A DNA stretch of 64,000 nt from an uncultured Lachnospiraceae bacterium (GCA_944384025.1 CALWRS010000005.1:1-64000); one strand, 5' to 3'. Positions 27,695 to 37,083 are shown, numbered from the stretch's first letter. A program made the numbers and translations. Notes: generated by a model not told the origin, from the letters alone.

Positions 27695-28248
27695 CGGTTT
27701 TTCTGGAAGAACGTTCGAAAGTAGAACTTTGCCCCATAGAACTTCTGGAAACCGTGCGCCAGAAAAAGATTTTATACGCGCGCAGTGACGAGCAAAGAAA
27801 GCAGCAGCACGAAAACGGCTCTTTTTTGCGCCATGCGCTAGAGGAATATTTTGGAAGTCTTCCGCAAGAGCCGCTGCAGCTTTGTTACAACTGTTACGGG
27901 AAGCCATATCTGGAAGGAGATGCCGGTTATTTCAGCTTGTCGCACAGCGGAGAACTGCTTGTGTGCGCAGTTTCCGGCGAGGAAGTTGGCGCAGACGTTG
28001 AAGTCTTTCGGACTTTGCGGCAGGATATTTCCCGAAAGATTTTATCGGAAGAGGAACAGGAAATATTTCAGGCTTTGCCGCAGAAAGAAAAAAACGACTG
28101 GCTGATTCGTGTCTGGACAGAAAAAGAGAGCATCGGAAAGCTGTTAGGGACAGGGATTCGAACGCCAAAGGAGCTTAAGAAGACAGATTACGTTACAAAA
28201 ACGTGGGAGCGAAACGGCGCATGCCTGACCGCAGCAAAGCGATTATAA
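27667..28248 (+). CDS. 4'-phosphopantetheinyl transferase (Sfp-type)
   Basis: This 193-residue protein transfers the phosphopantetheine arm from CoA to carrier proteins. The family motifs are visible: [14 protein letters not shown] (about residues 92-105), GADVE (about 112) and [14 protein letters not shown] (about 153-166). The pattern W-x3-ES replaces the common KEA, which still fits. It overlaps nfo and ends the six-gene operon, followed by a strong terminator. No polyketide or peptide synthetase is nearby, so it may serve fatty-acid acyl carrier protein or a distant cluster. Confidence 0.88.
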   Translation: MQQIEWGNVTVFLEERSKVELCPIELLETVRQKKILYARSDEQRKQQHENGSFLRHALEEYFGSLPQEPLQLCYNCYGKPYLEGDAGYFSLSHSGELLVCAVSGEEVGADVEVFRTLRQDISRKILSEEEQEIFQALPQKEKNDWLIRVWTEKESIGKLLGTGIRTPKELKKTDYVTKTWERNGACLTAAKRL

Positions 28249-28294
28249 AAAAAGCCGCACAGTAGGCGATTTCGTCTTTTCTGTGCGGCTTTTT
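28247..28294. terminator. Bidirectional terminator after PPTase / argG
   Basis: GCCGCACAG pairs with CTGTGCGGC around an 18-base loop, with seven A before and five T after. It separates the iorAB operon from convergent argG. Confidence 0.92.
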
Positions 28295-28302
28295 GAATTT
28301 TT

Positions 28303-29526
28303 TTACTTCTTGCTTCCTTCTACTTCAGCCATTTTCATAGCGCGAACTTTTAGTGGAAGACCAAAGAGATTGATAAATCCTTCGGCGTCCTTATGGTCGT
28401 ACAAGTCTCCCGTTGTAAACGAAGCAATGCTTTCGTTGTACAAAGAGTAAGGAGCTGTCGTTCCCTGCTTGATGATGTTGCCTTTATAAAGCATCAGCTT
28501 TACTTCGCCGGTCACGTATTGCTGCGTAGATTCTACGAAAGCCTGAAGCGCTTCCCGAAGCGGAGTGAACCACGTGCCTTCGTAAACGACATTTGCGAAG
28601 CGGTTAGCGATTTCTTTCTTGCAAGAGAGCGTCGCGCGGTCAAGAATCAGTTCTTCTAACTGCGTATGTGCCTCCATCAGGATAGTTCCGCCGGGAGTTT
28701 CATAAACGCCGCGGGATTTCATGCCGACAACGCGGTTTTCTACGATGTCTACAATTCCGATGCCGTGCTTTCCGCCCAGAACGTTTAACTTGCGGATAAT
28801 GTCCGCCACTTTCATCTTCTCGCCGTTAAGCGCAACCGGCGTTCCTTTTTCAAAGGTCAGAGAGAGCGTCTCTGCTTCGTCGGGAGCTTTTTGCGGAGAA
28901 ACGGAGAGTACAAGCAGATGGTCGTAATTCGGTGCGTTCGCCGGATCCTCCAGTTCCAGACCTTCGTGGCTGATGTGCCAGAGGTTGCGGTCGCGCGAGT
29001 AGCTGTTGTCTGCCGAGAACGGAAGGTCGATGCCGTGCTTTTGGCAATATTCGATTTCTGCTTCGCGGGAGTCCATCGTCCAGTAAGGGCTTCTCCATGC
29101 GGCAATAATCTTTAAATCCGGTGCAAGAGCTTTGATGCCAAGCTCAAAGCGCACCTGGTCATTTCCTTTTCCGGTTGCTCCGTGGCAAACGGCGGTTGCG
29201 CCTTCCTTGCGGGCAATTTCCACAAGCTTCTTTGCAATCAGCGGACGCGCCATGGAAGTACCAAGCAGATATTTGTTTTCATAAACAGCGCCTGCCTTTA
29301 CAACCGGCATAATGTATTCGTCTGCAAATTCGTCGTTTACGTCCAGAATGTACAGCTTAGATGCGCCGCAGTACTTTGCGCGCTCTTCCAGACCGTCTAA
29401 TTCGTTTCCCTGTCCGCAGTCGATGCAGACACAGATTACTTCGTAATCATAATTTTCCTTTAACCACGGAATAATTGCCGTAGTATCCAGACCGCCGGAA
29501 TAAGCAAGAATTACTTTTTCTTTCAT
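28303..29526 (-). CDS. argG: Argininosuccinate synthase
   Basis: ArgG joins citrulline and aspartate with ATP to argininosuccinate. The 407-residue protein begins with the N-type PP-loop [15 protein letters not shown] (about residues 8-22) and contains [13 protein letters not shown] (about 115) and [22 protein letters not shown] precedes the ATG. It is transcribed alone, back-to-back with maf, from a promoter with a possible weak ARG box. argH lies 9 kb away. Confidence 0.98.
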   Translation of the reverse strand: MKEKVILAYSGGLDTTAIIPWLKENYDYEVICVCIDCGQGNELDGLEERAKYCGASKLYILDVNDEFADEYIMPVVKAGAVYENKYLLGTSMARPLIAKKLVEIARKEGATAVCHGATGKGNDQVRFELGIKALAPDLKIIAAWRSPYWTMDSREAEIEYCQKHGIDLPFSADNSYSRDRNLWHISHEGLELEDPANAPNYDHLLVLSVSPQKAPDEAETLSLTFEKGTPVALNGEKMKVADIIRKLNVLGGKHGIGIVDIVENRVVGMKSRGVYETPGGTILMEAHTQLEELILDRATLSCKKEIANRFANVVYEGTWFTPLREALQAFVESTQQYVTGEVKLMLYKGNIIKQGTTAPYSLYNESIASFTTGDLYDHKDAEGFINLFGLPLKVRAMKMAEVEGSKK

Positions 29527-29559
29527 ATGGAACCTCCTACGTAGTCAGATCTTTTTAGC

Positions 29560-29575
29560 AGGGGCTAGTTCCCCT
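29560..29575 (-). other. Small hairpin in argG leader
   Basis: AGGGG and CCCCT form a five-base stem around a six-base loop between the argG promoter and ribosome binding site. No T-run follows in the argG direction. The significance is unclear. Confidence 0.35.
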
Positions 29576-29592
29576 TGACTTGATTCTTCATA

Positions 29593-29621
29593 AATATACA
29601 CCCGGTCGCATAGAAATTCAA
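29593..29621 (-). promoter_or_regulatory. SigA promoter of argG with possible ARG half-box
   Basis: On the minus strand TTGAAT (29616-29621) and TATATT (29593-29598) are 17 bp apart. The -35 overlaps TGAATTTCTATGCG, which matches the ARG-box pattern TGAAT-N4-ATTCA at eight of ten fixed positions, so ArgR repression is plausible. Confidence 0.65.
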
Positions 29622-29650
29622 GAGGGAATTGGAAAAAAAGAAAAATATAT

Positions 29651-29679
29651 TTGCGTATTGGAAGGGGCTTATATATAAT
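29651..29679 (+). promoter_or_regulatory. SigA promoter of maf
   Basis: TTGCGT (29651-29656) and TATAAT (29674-29679) are 17 bp apart, 40 bases before the maf ATG. It is divergent from the argG promoter. Confidence 0.8.
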
Positions 29680-29719
29680 CAGATGGGAAGCAAACCGAAA
29701 AAAGGAAAGAAATACGAAT

Positions 29720-30304
29720 ATGGAGCAAATCATTTTAGCAAGCGCGTCTCCAAGAAGGAGAGAGCTTTTGCACATGTTGGGCGTTTCGTTTACCGTTTTG
29801 CCGTCCGGCGCGGACGAGACCGTTACAAAAATGGCGCCGCGGGAAATGGTAGAAATTTTGGCAAAGCGAAAGGCAGAGGACATTTTCTTTGGAACAAAAG
29901 AGGACGTTGTCGTTATTGGAGCGGATACGGTTGTTTCTACGCAGGACGGGACGATTTTAGGAAAGCCGAAGGATGTGCAGGATGCCGCTAGGATGCTTCG
30001 CTGTCTTTCGGGAAGCGTGCACTTTGTTAGCACGGGCGTGGTCGTTTGCGTTCGAAAAAACGGTGAAGAGAAAATGGAGAGCTTTGTAAGCGAAGCTACG
30101 GTCTGGATGGACGAACTGTCGGAAGCGGAAATTGCCGCATATCTGGCCACGGGGGAGCCCATGGATAAGGCCGGGGCGTACGGTATTCAGGGGCTTGGCG
30201 CACGGTTTATTCGCGCTGTAAAAGGAGACTATTATACCGTTGTTGGTCTGCCCGTTCATGAATTGTACAAAAAGCTGAAGGAACTGCATGTAATTTCTGT
30301 GTAG
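29720..30304 (+). CDS. maf: Maf nucleotide pyrophosphatase
   Basis: Maf proteins hydrolyse non-canonical or modified nucleoside triphosphates and are linked to septum formation in Bacillus. The 194-residue protein has ILASASPRRRELL (residues 5-17), GADTVV (about 73) and the GAYGIQGLGARFI segment (about 155-167). The start is ATG 29720 after AAAGGAAAG; more upstream codons fall inside the promoter. It is followed by the argJ promoter, so it is probably a single-gene unit. Confidence 0.95.
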   Translation: MEQIILASASPRRRELLHMLGVSFTVLPSGADETVTKMAPREMVEILAKRKAEDIFFGTKEDVVVIGADTVVSTQDGTILGKPKDVQDAARMLRCLSGSVHFVSTGVVVCVRKNGEEKMESFVSEATVWMDELSEAEIAAYLATGEPMDKAGAYGIQGLGARFIRAVKGDYYTVVGLPVHELYKKLKELHVISV

Positions 30305-30312
30305 AATTGCGC

Positions 30313-30341
30313 TTGCATTTTCAAATACAGGGGTGTATAAT
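30313..30341 (+). promoter_or_regulatory. SigA promoter of argJBD
   Basis: TTGCAT (30313-30318) and TATAAT (30336-30341) are 17 bp apart, 65 bases before argJ and just upstream of the ARG box. Confidence 0.82.
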
Positions 30342-30362
30342 TATGTAAAAGCCCTTGAAAAA

Positions 30363-30376
30363 ATGAATAAATATTC
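30363..30376 (+). promoter_or_regulatory. ARG box (ArgR/AhrC operator)
   Basis: TGAATAAATATTCA is a perfect palindrome matching the Gram-positive ARG box. It sits about 15 bases after the predicted transcription start of argJBD, where bound ArgR would block elongation or promoter clearance. Confidence 0.85.
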
Positions 30377-30405
30377 AAACGAGTTCGCTCGGAAAGAGGT
30401 AAATT

Positions 30406-31632
30406 ATGAGGAAATACAAAGGAAATGTAACGACTCCGGTTGGATTTTTTGCATCGGGAATTTATGCCGGAATTCGAAAAGAAAAAAAGGATATTGCGAT
30501 TGTTTACAGCCAAGCGCCTTGTGTGGCGGGCGGCACGTTTACGACCAACCGTGTGAAGGCAGCTCCGGTTGTATGGGATATGGAAATTTTGCATAACGGA
30601 CAGCCCAAACATGCCGTTGTGTTAAACAGCGGAATTGCAAACGCTTGCATGGGCGAGCAGGGAAAAGAAGACAATTATCGTATGGCTGCAAAGACAGCGG
30701 GGGCGCTGCTTATTTCTCCGGAGCAAGTCTTCACCGCATCGACGGGAATTATTGGCCAGCCTCTTCCTATGGATGTGATTGAGAAAGGAATCGCAGCAGC
30801 GGCAGACCAGTTAAAGTCCGAGGAAGAAGCCGGAAAAGACGCTGCACAGGCCATTATGACGACCGATACGTTTTGCAAGACGGTAGCCTGCTCTTTTATG
30901 GACATGGACGACGAAGTGGAAATTCACCTTGGCGGCATGTGCAAAGGATCCGGCATGATTCACCCGAACATGGCGACGATGCTTGCCGTTGTGACGACTG
31001 ACATTGCAATTGACGAAGCGCTTTTGCAAGAGGCGGTCTCTGCGGTTGTAGCGGATACTTTCAATATGATTTCCGTTGACAGAGACACATCGACAAACGA
31101 TACGTTCCTTGTTTTGGCAAACGGAATGGCCGGCAACAAGAAAATCGAAAAGAAAAACAAGGTGTATGACGACTTTGTTCGCGCGCTGTTTGTTGTTTGC
31201 AAAGACCTTGCAAAGAAAATTGCAAGAGACGGCGAGGGAGCAACGAAGCTTCTTGAAGTAAAGGTTCGCCACGCAAAGACGAAAAAAGATGCAGTGCTTG
31301 CTTCTAAGGCGGTTGTTTCGTCGAACCTAGTGAAGGCAGCCTTTTTTGGAAACGACGCGAACTGGGGACGGGTTTTGTGCGCTATGGGCTATTCCGGTGC
31401 GCAGTTCCAGCCGGAGAAAGTAGATATTTCGCTTGTCCACGAGGACGACGAAGTAGAGCTTGTAAGCAAGGGAATGGCGCTTGCTTTCTCCGAGAAGGAA
31501 GCGACAGAAATGCTTTCGCACGAAAAGGTTACTTTTGTAATTAACTTAAACGACGGGTACGAAAAAGCAACCGCATGGGGCTGTGATTTGACGTACGATT
31601 ACGTAAAAATCAATGGAGATTACCGCTCTTAA
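30406..31632 (+). CDS. argJ: Bifunctional ornithine acetyltransferase / N-acetylglutamate synthase
   Basis: ArgJ recycles the acetyl group from acetylornithine to glutamate. The 408-residue precursor self-cleaves at the conserved MATML segment (about residues 188-192, [12 protein letters not shown]), making alpha and beta chains with the new N-terminal Thr as nucleophile. [13 protein letters not shown] (about 44-56) is the family N-terminal block. GAAAGAGG precedes the ATG. It heads the argJ-argB-argD operon; argC is not in the window. Confidence 0.97.
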   Translation: MRKYKGNVTTPVGFFASGIYAGIRKEKKDIAIVYSQAPCVAGGTFTTNRVKAAPVVWDMEILHNGQPKHAVVLNSGIANACMGEQGKEDNYRMAAKTAGALLISPEQVFTASTGIIGQPLPMDVIEKGIAAAADQLKSEEEAGKDAAQAIMTTDTFCKTVACSFMDMDDEVEIHLGGMCKGSGMIHPNMATMLAVVTTDIAIDEALLQEAVSAVVADTFNMISVDRDTSTNDTFLVLANGMAGNKKIEKKNKVYDDFVRALFVVCKDLAKKIARDGEGATKLLEVKVRHAKTKKDAVLASKAVVSSNLVKAAFFGNDANWGRVLCAMGYSGAQFQPEKVDISLVHEDDEVELVSKGMALAFSEKEATEMLSHEKVTFVINLNDGYEKATAWGCDLTYDYVKINGDYRS

Positions 31633-31657
31633 CAGCGGATGGAGAGGGAGATTCGCA

Positions 31658-32542
31658 ATGAGTGACGAAATGAATGCAGTGGTTTCAAAAGCACAGGTGT
31701 TGATAGAGGCACTTCCATATATTCAACAGTTTAATAATAAAATCGTTGTTGTGAAATACGGCGGCAGCGCAATGCTGGACGAGTCGTTAAAAAAGAGCGT
31801 AATTCAGGACGTAGCGCTTTTAAAGCTTGTTGGAATGCATCCGGTGATTGTGCACGGCGGCGGGAAGGAAATCAGCAAGTGGGTAAAGCTTCTTGGAAAA
31901 GAGCCCCAGTTTGTGGAAGGACTTCGCGTTACAGATGCGGAAACGATGGAAGTTGCGGAGATGGTTCTTAACAAAGTTAACAAAAATCTTGTGCAGATGC
32001 TGGAAGAAAACGGTATCAACGCCGTTGGGCTTTCCGGAAAAGACGGCGGAATGCTTTGCGTAGAGAAAAAGCTTGTGAACGGGCAGGACATTGGCTTTGT
32101 TGGAACGCTAAAGAGCGTGAACACAAACATCATCGACACGCTGATTGCCGATGGCTATGTTCCGGTAATTGCGCCGATTGGCCTTGACGAGCATTACCAG
32201 TCTTACAACATTAACGCGGACGACGCGGCCTGTGCGATCGCTGCGGCGCTTGGCGCGGAGAAGCTGGCATTTCTTACCGATATTGACGGCGTATGCAAAG
32301 ACCCTAAAGATCCGAGCACGCTTTTGTCCTTCCTGACGCTTTCGGATGCGGAGGCGCTGATTCGCGACGGTTACGTGGGAGGAGGCATGATACCAAAGCT
32401 CAAAAACTGCATCGACGCCGTGAAAGCCGGTGTTTCCCGCGTGCACATATTGGACGGAAGAAAAGCGCATTGCCTGCTGCTGGAGTTTTACACGCCAAAG
32501 GGTGTCGGTACTGCGATTATTGAGGACGGCGAAATCGCCTGA
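31658..32542 (+). CDS. argB: Acetylglutamate kinase
   Basis: ArgB phosphorylates N-acetylglutamate, usually the arginine-inhibited step. The 294-residue protein has [11 protein letters not shown] (about residues 31-41), [10 protein letters not shown] (about 66-75) and [15 protein letters not shown] (about 206-220). The long N-terminal helix ([22 protein letters not shown]) is typical of arginine-sensitive forms. ATG 31658 is preceded by GGAGAGGGAG; upstream in-frame codons overlap argJ. argD follows after 11 bases. Confidence 0.97.
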   Translation: MSDEMNAVVSKAQVLIEALPYIQQFNNKIVVVKYGGSAMLDESLKKSVIQDVALLKLVGMHPVIVHGGGKEISKWVKLLGKEPQFVEGLRVTDAETMEVAEMVLNKVNKNLVQMLEENGINAVGLSGKDGGMLCVEKKLVNGQDIGFVGTLKSVNTNIIDTLIADGYVPVIAPIGLDEHYQSYNINADDAACAIAAALGAEKLAFLTDIDGVCKDPKDPSTLLSFLTLSDAEALIRDGYVGGGMIPKLKNCIDAVKAGVSRVHILDGRKAHCLLLEFYTPKGVGTAIIEDGEIA

Positions 32543-32553
32543 GAGGAGAAACA

Positions 32554-33753
32554 ATGGAGAAACAAGCATGGATGGCGCAGGCCGACCGCGTGTTGATGCA
32601 TACGTACAATCGTTATCCTGTGGTGCTTGACCACGGAGAAGGGATGTATCTGTACGAAACGGACGGCACAAAGTATTTGGATTTTGCCGCCGGCATTGCC
32701 GTATTTGCCCTGGGCTATGGGAACGAAGAATACAACGCTTCGCTAAAGGAACAGGTAGATAAGCTGCTTCACACATCGAACTATTACTACAATGTCCCGG
32801 CTTATGACGCTGCGAAGGCGCTGTGCGATGCTTCCGGAATGGATCGTGTGTTTTTTACAAACAGCGGTACCGAGGCGATGGAAGGCGCGTTAAAGCTGGC
32901 GCGGAAGTATTACTACAACAGGCACGGCGAGGCTGACAGCGAGATTATTGCGATGGAGCACTCGTTTCATGGACGCAGTATGGGCGCGTTAGCCGTAACG
33001 GGAACAAAGAAATACAGAGAAGCGTTTGGGCCGTTAATCGGAGAAGTTCGCTTTGCAAAATTTAACGACCTAGAGAGTGTGCGCCTGCTTGTAAACGAAA
33101 AGACAGCTGCGATTGTATTAGAAGCCGTGCAGGGCGAAGGCGGCATCTATCCGGCGGAGCCAGAGTTTTTAAAAGGAATTCGCAAGCTCTGCGACGAAAA
33201 AGATATTCTTTTGATTCTGGATGAAGTGCAATGCGGCATGGGCCGTACCGGAACGATGTTTGCTTACCAGCAATACGGAATTGAGCCGGACATTTTAACA
33301 AGCGCGAAGGCGCTTGGCTGCGGCGTCCCAGTTGGCGCGTTTGCCGCAAAAGAAGACGTGGCGGCGGCGATGGTTCCGGGAGACCATGGCAGCACATACG
33401 GCGGAAATCCGTTTGCGTGCAACGCCGTGCGGACGGTATTTCGTCTTTATGAGAAGCTTAATTTGTGCACACATGTAAAAGAAATGGGCGTATATTTGTG
33501 GGACGTGCTTGAGCAAATTTGCAAAGAATTTCCGGTTGTGACGGCGCATCGCGGCCTTGGACTCATGCAGGGATTAGAGCTTTCCATTCCTGTTGGTACG
33601 GTAGTTTCTGCGTGCATGCAAAAAGGCTGCATCTTAATTACCGCAGGCAGCAACGTGATTCGCTTTGTTCCGCCGCTTGTAGTGGAACGCTGCCACGTTG
33701 ACGAGATGGCAAAAATACTGCGCGAGACGCTTTCGGAAATTTCCGGGAAATAA
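32554..33753 (+). CDS. argD: Acetylornithine aminotransferase
   Basis: ArgD is a class III PLP aminotransferase that makes N-acetylornithine. The 399-residue protein shows FTNSGTEAMEGALKLAR (about residues 106-122), the PLP-binding LDEVQCGMGRTG (about 222-233) and the Schiff-base Lys in SAKALGCGVPVGA (about 250). GAGAGGAGA precedes the ATG. It ends the arg operon; the hairpin downstream may be its terminator. Confidence 0.96.
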   Translation: MEKQAWMAQADRVLMHTYNRYPVVLDHGEGMYLYETDGTKYLDFAAGIAVFALGYGNEEYNASLKEQVDKLLHTSNYYYNVPAYDAAKALCDASGMDRVFFTNSGTEAMEGALKLARKYYYNRHGEADSEIIAMEHSFHGRSMGALAVTGTKKYREAFGPLIGEVRFAKFNDLESVRLLVNEKTAAIVLEAVQGEGGIYPAEPEFLKGIRKLCDEKDILLILDEVQCGMGRTGTMFAYQQYGIEPDILTSAKALGCGVPVGAFAAKEDVAAAMVPGDHGSTYGGNPFACNAVRTVFRLYEKLNLCTHVKEMGVYLWDVLEQICKEFPVVTAHRGLGLMQGLELSIPVGTVVSACMQKGCILITAGSNVIRFVPPLVVERCHVDEMAKILRETLSEISGK

Positions 33754-33765
33754 CAGGAATACTTC

Positions 33766-33820
33766 AAATCCCCACGGAGAGACTAATGCCAAAACGGAGG
33801 TGTCTCTTATGTGGGGATTT
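33766..33820 (+). terminator. Hairpin spanning the YdcZ gene start
   Basis: AAATCCCCAC (33766-33775) pairs perfectly with GTGGGGATTT (33811-33820), and AGAGAC (33778-33783) pairs with GTCTCT (33802-33807). Two further T follow. It looks like the terminator of argJBD, but its 3' arm covers the start codon region of the next gene (ATG 33809), with GGAGG in the loop. It could couple termination with translation of that gene. Confidence 0.65.
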
Positions 33821-34243
33821 TTGATTGCCATTTTATCCGGTGCGCTTATGAGCGTGCAGGGCGTATTTAACAGCGGGGTTACAAAGCAGACAAGCGTATG
33901 GACGGCGGCAGGTTTTGTCCAGCTGACCGGTTTTTTGACGTGTTTGCTTTTTTGGCTTTTTACCGATCGCAGTCACGTAGCAGAACTGTTTCGGGTCTCT
34001 GATAAATATATGCTTTCTGGAGGCGTTATCGGCGCCCTGATTACTTATACGGTCATTCGGAGCGTTGGAGAGATGGGACCGGCAAAAGCAGTGCTGTTTA
34101 TTGTTGTCAGCCAGATTATCGTCGCTTATCTAATCGAGGTATTCGGCATGTTCGGCGTAGAAAAAACGGCTTTTGAATGGAAAAAATTGATTGGTGCGCT
34201 GATTGCGGTTGCCGGCATTGTAACGTTTCACTGGGGCTCGTAG
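33809..34243 (+). CDS. YdcZ-like small DMT transporter
   Basis: This 144-residue protein has four to five membrane helices and fits the DUF606/YdcZ half-size members of the drug/metabolite transporter superfamily. The GALMSVQGVFNSGVTKQTS start and the repeated GxxxG-rich helices (VIGALITYTVIR, IGALIAVAGIVTF) are characteristic. Such proteins may dimerise; the cargo is unknown. ATG 33809 is chosen because GGAGG lies eight bases upstream. It sits behind argD and may be expressed by readthrough through the hairpin. Confidence 0.85.
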   Translation: MWGFLIAILSGALMSVQGVFNSGVTKQTSVWTAAGFVQLTGFLTCLLFWLFTDRSHVAELFRVSDKYMLSGGVIGALITYTVIRSVGEMGPAKAVLFIVVSQIIVAYLIEVFGMFGVEKTAFEWKKLIGALIAVAGIVTFHWGS

Positions 34244-34271
34244 TCAACGGGAAAAAGGGAAAAAATTATTC

Positions 34272-34300
34272 TTGTATCAATGGCAGAAATCCGTTACAAT
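34272..34300 (+). promoter_or_regulatory. SigA promoter of the comEA unit
   Basis: TTGTAT (34272-34277) and TACAAT (34295-34300) are 17 bp apart, about 44 bases before comEA. Confidence 0.75.
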
Positions 34301-34343
34301 AAAGCAGTGAGGATATGCAGCAGAAGTCAGAAATGAGGGATGT

Positions 34344-34958
34344 ATGCATAAAAAAGTAATGTGGCTTCTTTTGGGAGCTGTGTTTGTTGTAGGGATGCTG
34401 AGTTATGGCTGTGAAACAGGCGAAGTCAAAAAAATCGAAAAAAAAGAAGAAGCACCCGCTACTTCGATTTCTCCGCTTGGTTGTGAAACTGGTGGGAATC
34501 GCGATGACGGTTTGGAAGCTGTGGAGCTTTGTGTCTTCGTTTGCGGAGAAGTTCAAGCGCCGGGAGTCTACCGAGTCGCCAAAGACGCAAGAATCGTAGA
34601 TGCTATTGAAGCGGCGGGCGGTTTTACCGAAAATGCGGCGAAAGAGTACTGGAATCTTGCGCAGCCGCTAACAGACGGCCAGAAAATATGGGTGCCTGAT
34701 TTAACGGAAGTGTCTGCGCTGCCGCCGGAGGAAGGAAATCTTTCCGGAGCCTGGCGCGAGGACGGGCGCTTAAACATTAATCTGGCCGGAAAAGAAGAGC
34801 TTATGGAACTGCCCGGAATCGGAGAGAAACGCGCGGAGGACATCCTTTCGTTTCGTGAAGAAAACGGTGCGTTTTCCAGTACGGAGCAGATCAAGGAAGT
34901 TTCTGGAATTAAAGATTCTATATACGAAGAAATTAAAGATAAGATAACAGTGAACTAA
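34344..34958 (+). CDS. comEA: ComEA-like DNA receptor
   Basis: ComEA binds double-stranded DNA at the membrane during uptake. This 204-residue protein has an N-terminal membrane anchor (residues 4-20, followed by Cys23, which may be lipid-modified although the lipobox is not ideal), a SLBB-like domain (VFVCGEVQAPGVYRVAKDARI, about residues 56-115) and a C-terminal helix-hairpin-helix pair (INLAGKEELMELPGIGEKRAEDIL and the following ISGIKD-like turn). GAGGGATGT lies before the ATG. It is the first gene of a block ending with comEC; its stop touches the response-regulator region. Confidence 0.93.
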   Translation: MHKKVMWLLLGAVFVVGMLSYGCETGEVKKIEKKEEAPATSISPLGCETGGNRDDGLEAVELCVFVCGEVQAPGVYRVAKDARIVDAIEAAGGFTENAAKEYWNLAQPLTDGQKIWVPDLTEVSALPPEEGNLSGAWREDGRLNINLAGKEELMELPGIGEKRAEDILSFREENGAFSSTEQIKEVSGIKDSIYEEIKDKITVN

Positions 34959-34972
34959 TGGGGAGTGGGGAT

Positions 34973-35662
34973 ATGTCGAAGCGGATTCTGGTTGTGGACG
35001 ATGAAAAGCTCATTGTAAAAGGTATACGGTTTAGCTTAGAGCAAGACGGCATGCAGGTAGACTGCGCATACGACGGCGAAGAGGCAATGGAAAAGTTCTC
35101 TCTTTACACTTACGACCTGATTCTGCTCGATTTGATGCTTCCAAAGCTTTCCGGATACGAAGTCTGCTCGCGGATTCGAGAGACGTCTCAGGTTCCCATT
35201 ATTATGCTAACGGCAAAAGGCGAAGACATTGATAAAATTATGGGGCTTGACTGCGGCGCAGACGACTACGTAACCAAGCCGTTTAACATTCTGGAAGTAA
35301 AAGCGCGTATGAAAGCGATTCTGCGCAGGAGCGGCGCACCCAGAGGCAAAGAAGAGAAAACGCTTCGCACAAGAGATTTGTTTTTGGACGCCGAAAATCA
35401 CCGCGTATTTCAAAATGAGCGGGAGATTCGCTTGACTTCCAAAGAATTTGACCTGCTTTGGCTGCTTGCTGCTAACCCTAAAAAAGTTTACGGACGGGAT
35501 GTTCTTTTGAACCTGATTTGGGGGTATGACTTTCCGGGAGATGCCAGAACCGTGGACGTACATATTCGCAGGCTGAGAGAAAAAATTGAAGAGACTCCCG
35601 GAGAACCGCGGTATATTATGACCAAGTGGGGAACGGGATATTATTTCAACGAAAATGAATAA
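34973..35662 (+). CDS. OmpR-family response regulator
   Basis: This 229-residue regulator has a receiver domain (acidic DDEK at about residues 10-13, phosphorylated Asp in DLILLDLMLPKLSGYE at about 53, Thr in MLTAKGED, Lys in DDYVTKPF) and a C-terminal winged-helix DNA-binding domain ending YIMTKWGTGYYF. It resembles PhoP/WalR regulators. The ATG at 34973 follows GGGGAG; another in-frame ATG at 34958 overlaps the comEA stop. The histidine kinase gene overlaps its end by eight bases, so they form a pair. Confidence 0.93.
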   Translation: MSKRILVVDDEKLIVKGIRFSLEQDGMQVDCAYDGEEAMEKFSLYTYDLILLDLMLPKLSGYEVCSRIRETSQVPIIMLTAKGEDIDKIMGLDCGADDYVTKPFNILEVKARMKAILRRSGAPRGKEEKTLRTRDLFLDAENHRVFQNEREIRLTSKEFDLLWLLAANPKKVYGRDVLLNLIWGYDFPGDARTVDVHIRRLREKIEETPGEPRYIMTKWGTGYYFNENE

Positions 35663-37073
35663 AATTCGAAACTGCATTAGTATAAAAATATATATATTTT
35701 TTGCCATAAGTATTCTTGGAGCCGCCATCTGCTTTTTTCTAACAAGCAGCATTGTCGACTCTTCTCGTGCTACGTTTCTAGAAGAAACTTTCTCTAACTT
35801 TCGCGATTACGGGTCTTTAATTTCCAACCAGATGGAAATTACCGGTTATTTAAACGCTACCAACTCCAATGTGGATAACGAACTAAATACGATCGCGGAA
35901 CTGTACGGGGGACGCGTACTTGTTACAAACGCGTATCATGTGATTGTCTATGACAGCTACCAGACCGAAACCGGGAAGACGCTTGTGTCGCAAAATATCG
36001 TTGCCTGTTTGGCGGGAGAAGAGATTTTCGAAATTAACGAGCAAAACGAGCAAGCAAAAATTTTGCTTCCTCTTTGCCCAACCGGCGCGCAGGACGTAAC
36101 GGGAGCGCTGATTGTCCAGTTTGGGATTGCAGACGAAATGCAAAATTATTATACTTTCCGCGAATGGGCGATTGCTTACGGGCTAATTACGTGGCTGATT
36201 CTTTTGCCGCTTGCGTGGCTTTCGGCGATTTGGATTGTGCATCCTTTGCGTACGCTTATGAAGGCTATACAGCATACGGCGTCGGGATTTTTAAACGAGG
36301 AAATCAAGGCAAACGGAAACCGGGAAGTAGCTTCTATCGCAAGCGCTACAAACGCGCTGCTAAGACGGAGCAAGCAGCTAGAGCAGTCCCGGCAGGAGTT
36401 TGTCTCCAACGTCTCGCATGAGTTAAAGACGCCGATGACTTCCATGAAGGTTTTGTCGGAATCGCTTTTGTCGCAGCCGGACGCTCCGGTAGAGATGTAC
36501 CGGGAATTTCTGTCGGACATTAACGAAGAAATTACGCGGGAGAACGAAATTATTAACGATTTGCTGACGCTTGTATCGCTCGGAAAATCCTCGGACTTCC
36601 TAAATCCTGCCCGCACCAATATGAACGCGCTTATAGAGACAATTTTAAAACGCGTGAAGCCGTTAGCGGAACAGCGTGGGATTGAAGTAGTTTTGGAGAG
36701 CTACCGCGAGGTCATTGCCCAAGTTGACGAAGCGAAGCTGATGATGGCGCTTAGCAACATTGTGGAAAACGCCATCAAGTACAACCGTGAGTTCGGATAT
36801 GTTCACGTAACGTTAAACGCTGACCTCAGCTTTGTCTATATTACTATCGAGGATACGGGGATTGGCATTCCTGAAGAAGAAATTCCGCTCGTTTTCGAAC
36901 GCTTTTACCGGGTGGACAAGACAAGATCGCGGGAAACCGGAGGAAACGGCCTTGGACTTGCCATCGCGAAGGAAATTATACAGATGCACAAAGGGACGAT
37001 CCGGGTTTCCAGCAGGGAAATGGAAGGGACGACGTTTACTGTCCGGATTCCGCTAAATACGCATTTGCTTTAA
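35655..37073 (+). CDS. Sensor histidine kinase
   Basis: This 472-residue membrane kinase has an N-terminal helix (about residues 9-30), an extracellular region of about 140 residues, a second helix (about 175-195), HAMP, and the HisKA box FVSNVSHELKTPMTSMKVL with the phospho-acceptor His (about 256). The ATPase part shows NAIKYN, DTGIGIPEEEIPLVF and GGNGLGLAIAKEI. The architecture is PhoR/WalK-like without an obvious PAS domain. It starts inside the end of the regulator gene. The stimulus is unknown; the next gene, a GerMN lipoprotein, may be a partner. Confidence 0.93.
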   Translation: MNKIRNCISIKIYIFFAISILGAAICFFLTSSIVDSSRATFLEETFSNFRDYGSLISNQMEITGYLNATNSNVDNELNTIAELYGGRVLVTNAYHVIVYDSYQTETGKTLVSQNIVACLAGEEIFEINEQNEQAKILLPLCPTGAQDVTGALIVQFGIADEMQNYYTFREWAIAYGLITWLILLPLAWLSAIWIVHPLRTLMKAIQHTASGFLNEEIKANGNREVASIASATNALLRRSKQLEQSRQEFVSNVSHELKTPMTSMKVLSESLLSQPDAPVEMYREFLSDINEEITRENEIINDLLTLVSLGKSSDFLNPARTNMNALIETILKRVKPLAEQRGIEVVLESYREVIAQVDEAKLMMALSNIVENAIKYNREFGYVHVTLNADLSFVYITIEDTGIGIPEEEIPLVFERFYRVDKTRSRETGGNGLGLAIAKEIIQMHKGTIRVSSREMEGTTFTVRIPLNTHLL

Positions 37074-37083
37074 AACACTTGGT

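Noticed and set aside
34405..34599. Lys-rich small open frame with a hydrophobic helix inside comEA
   Set aside because: It has no ribosome binding site, and comEA in the other frame has clear domains across the region.
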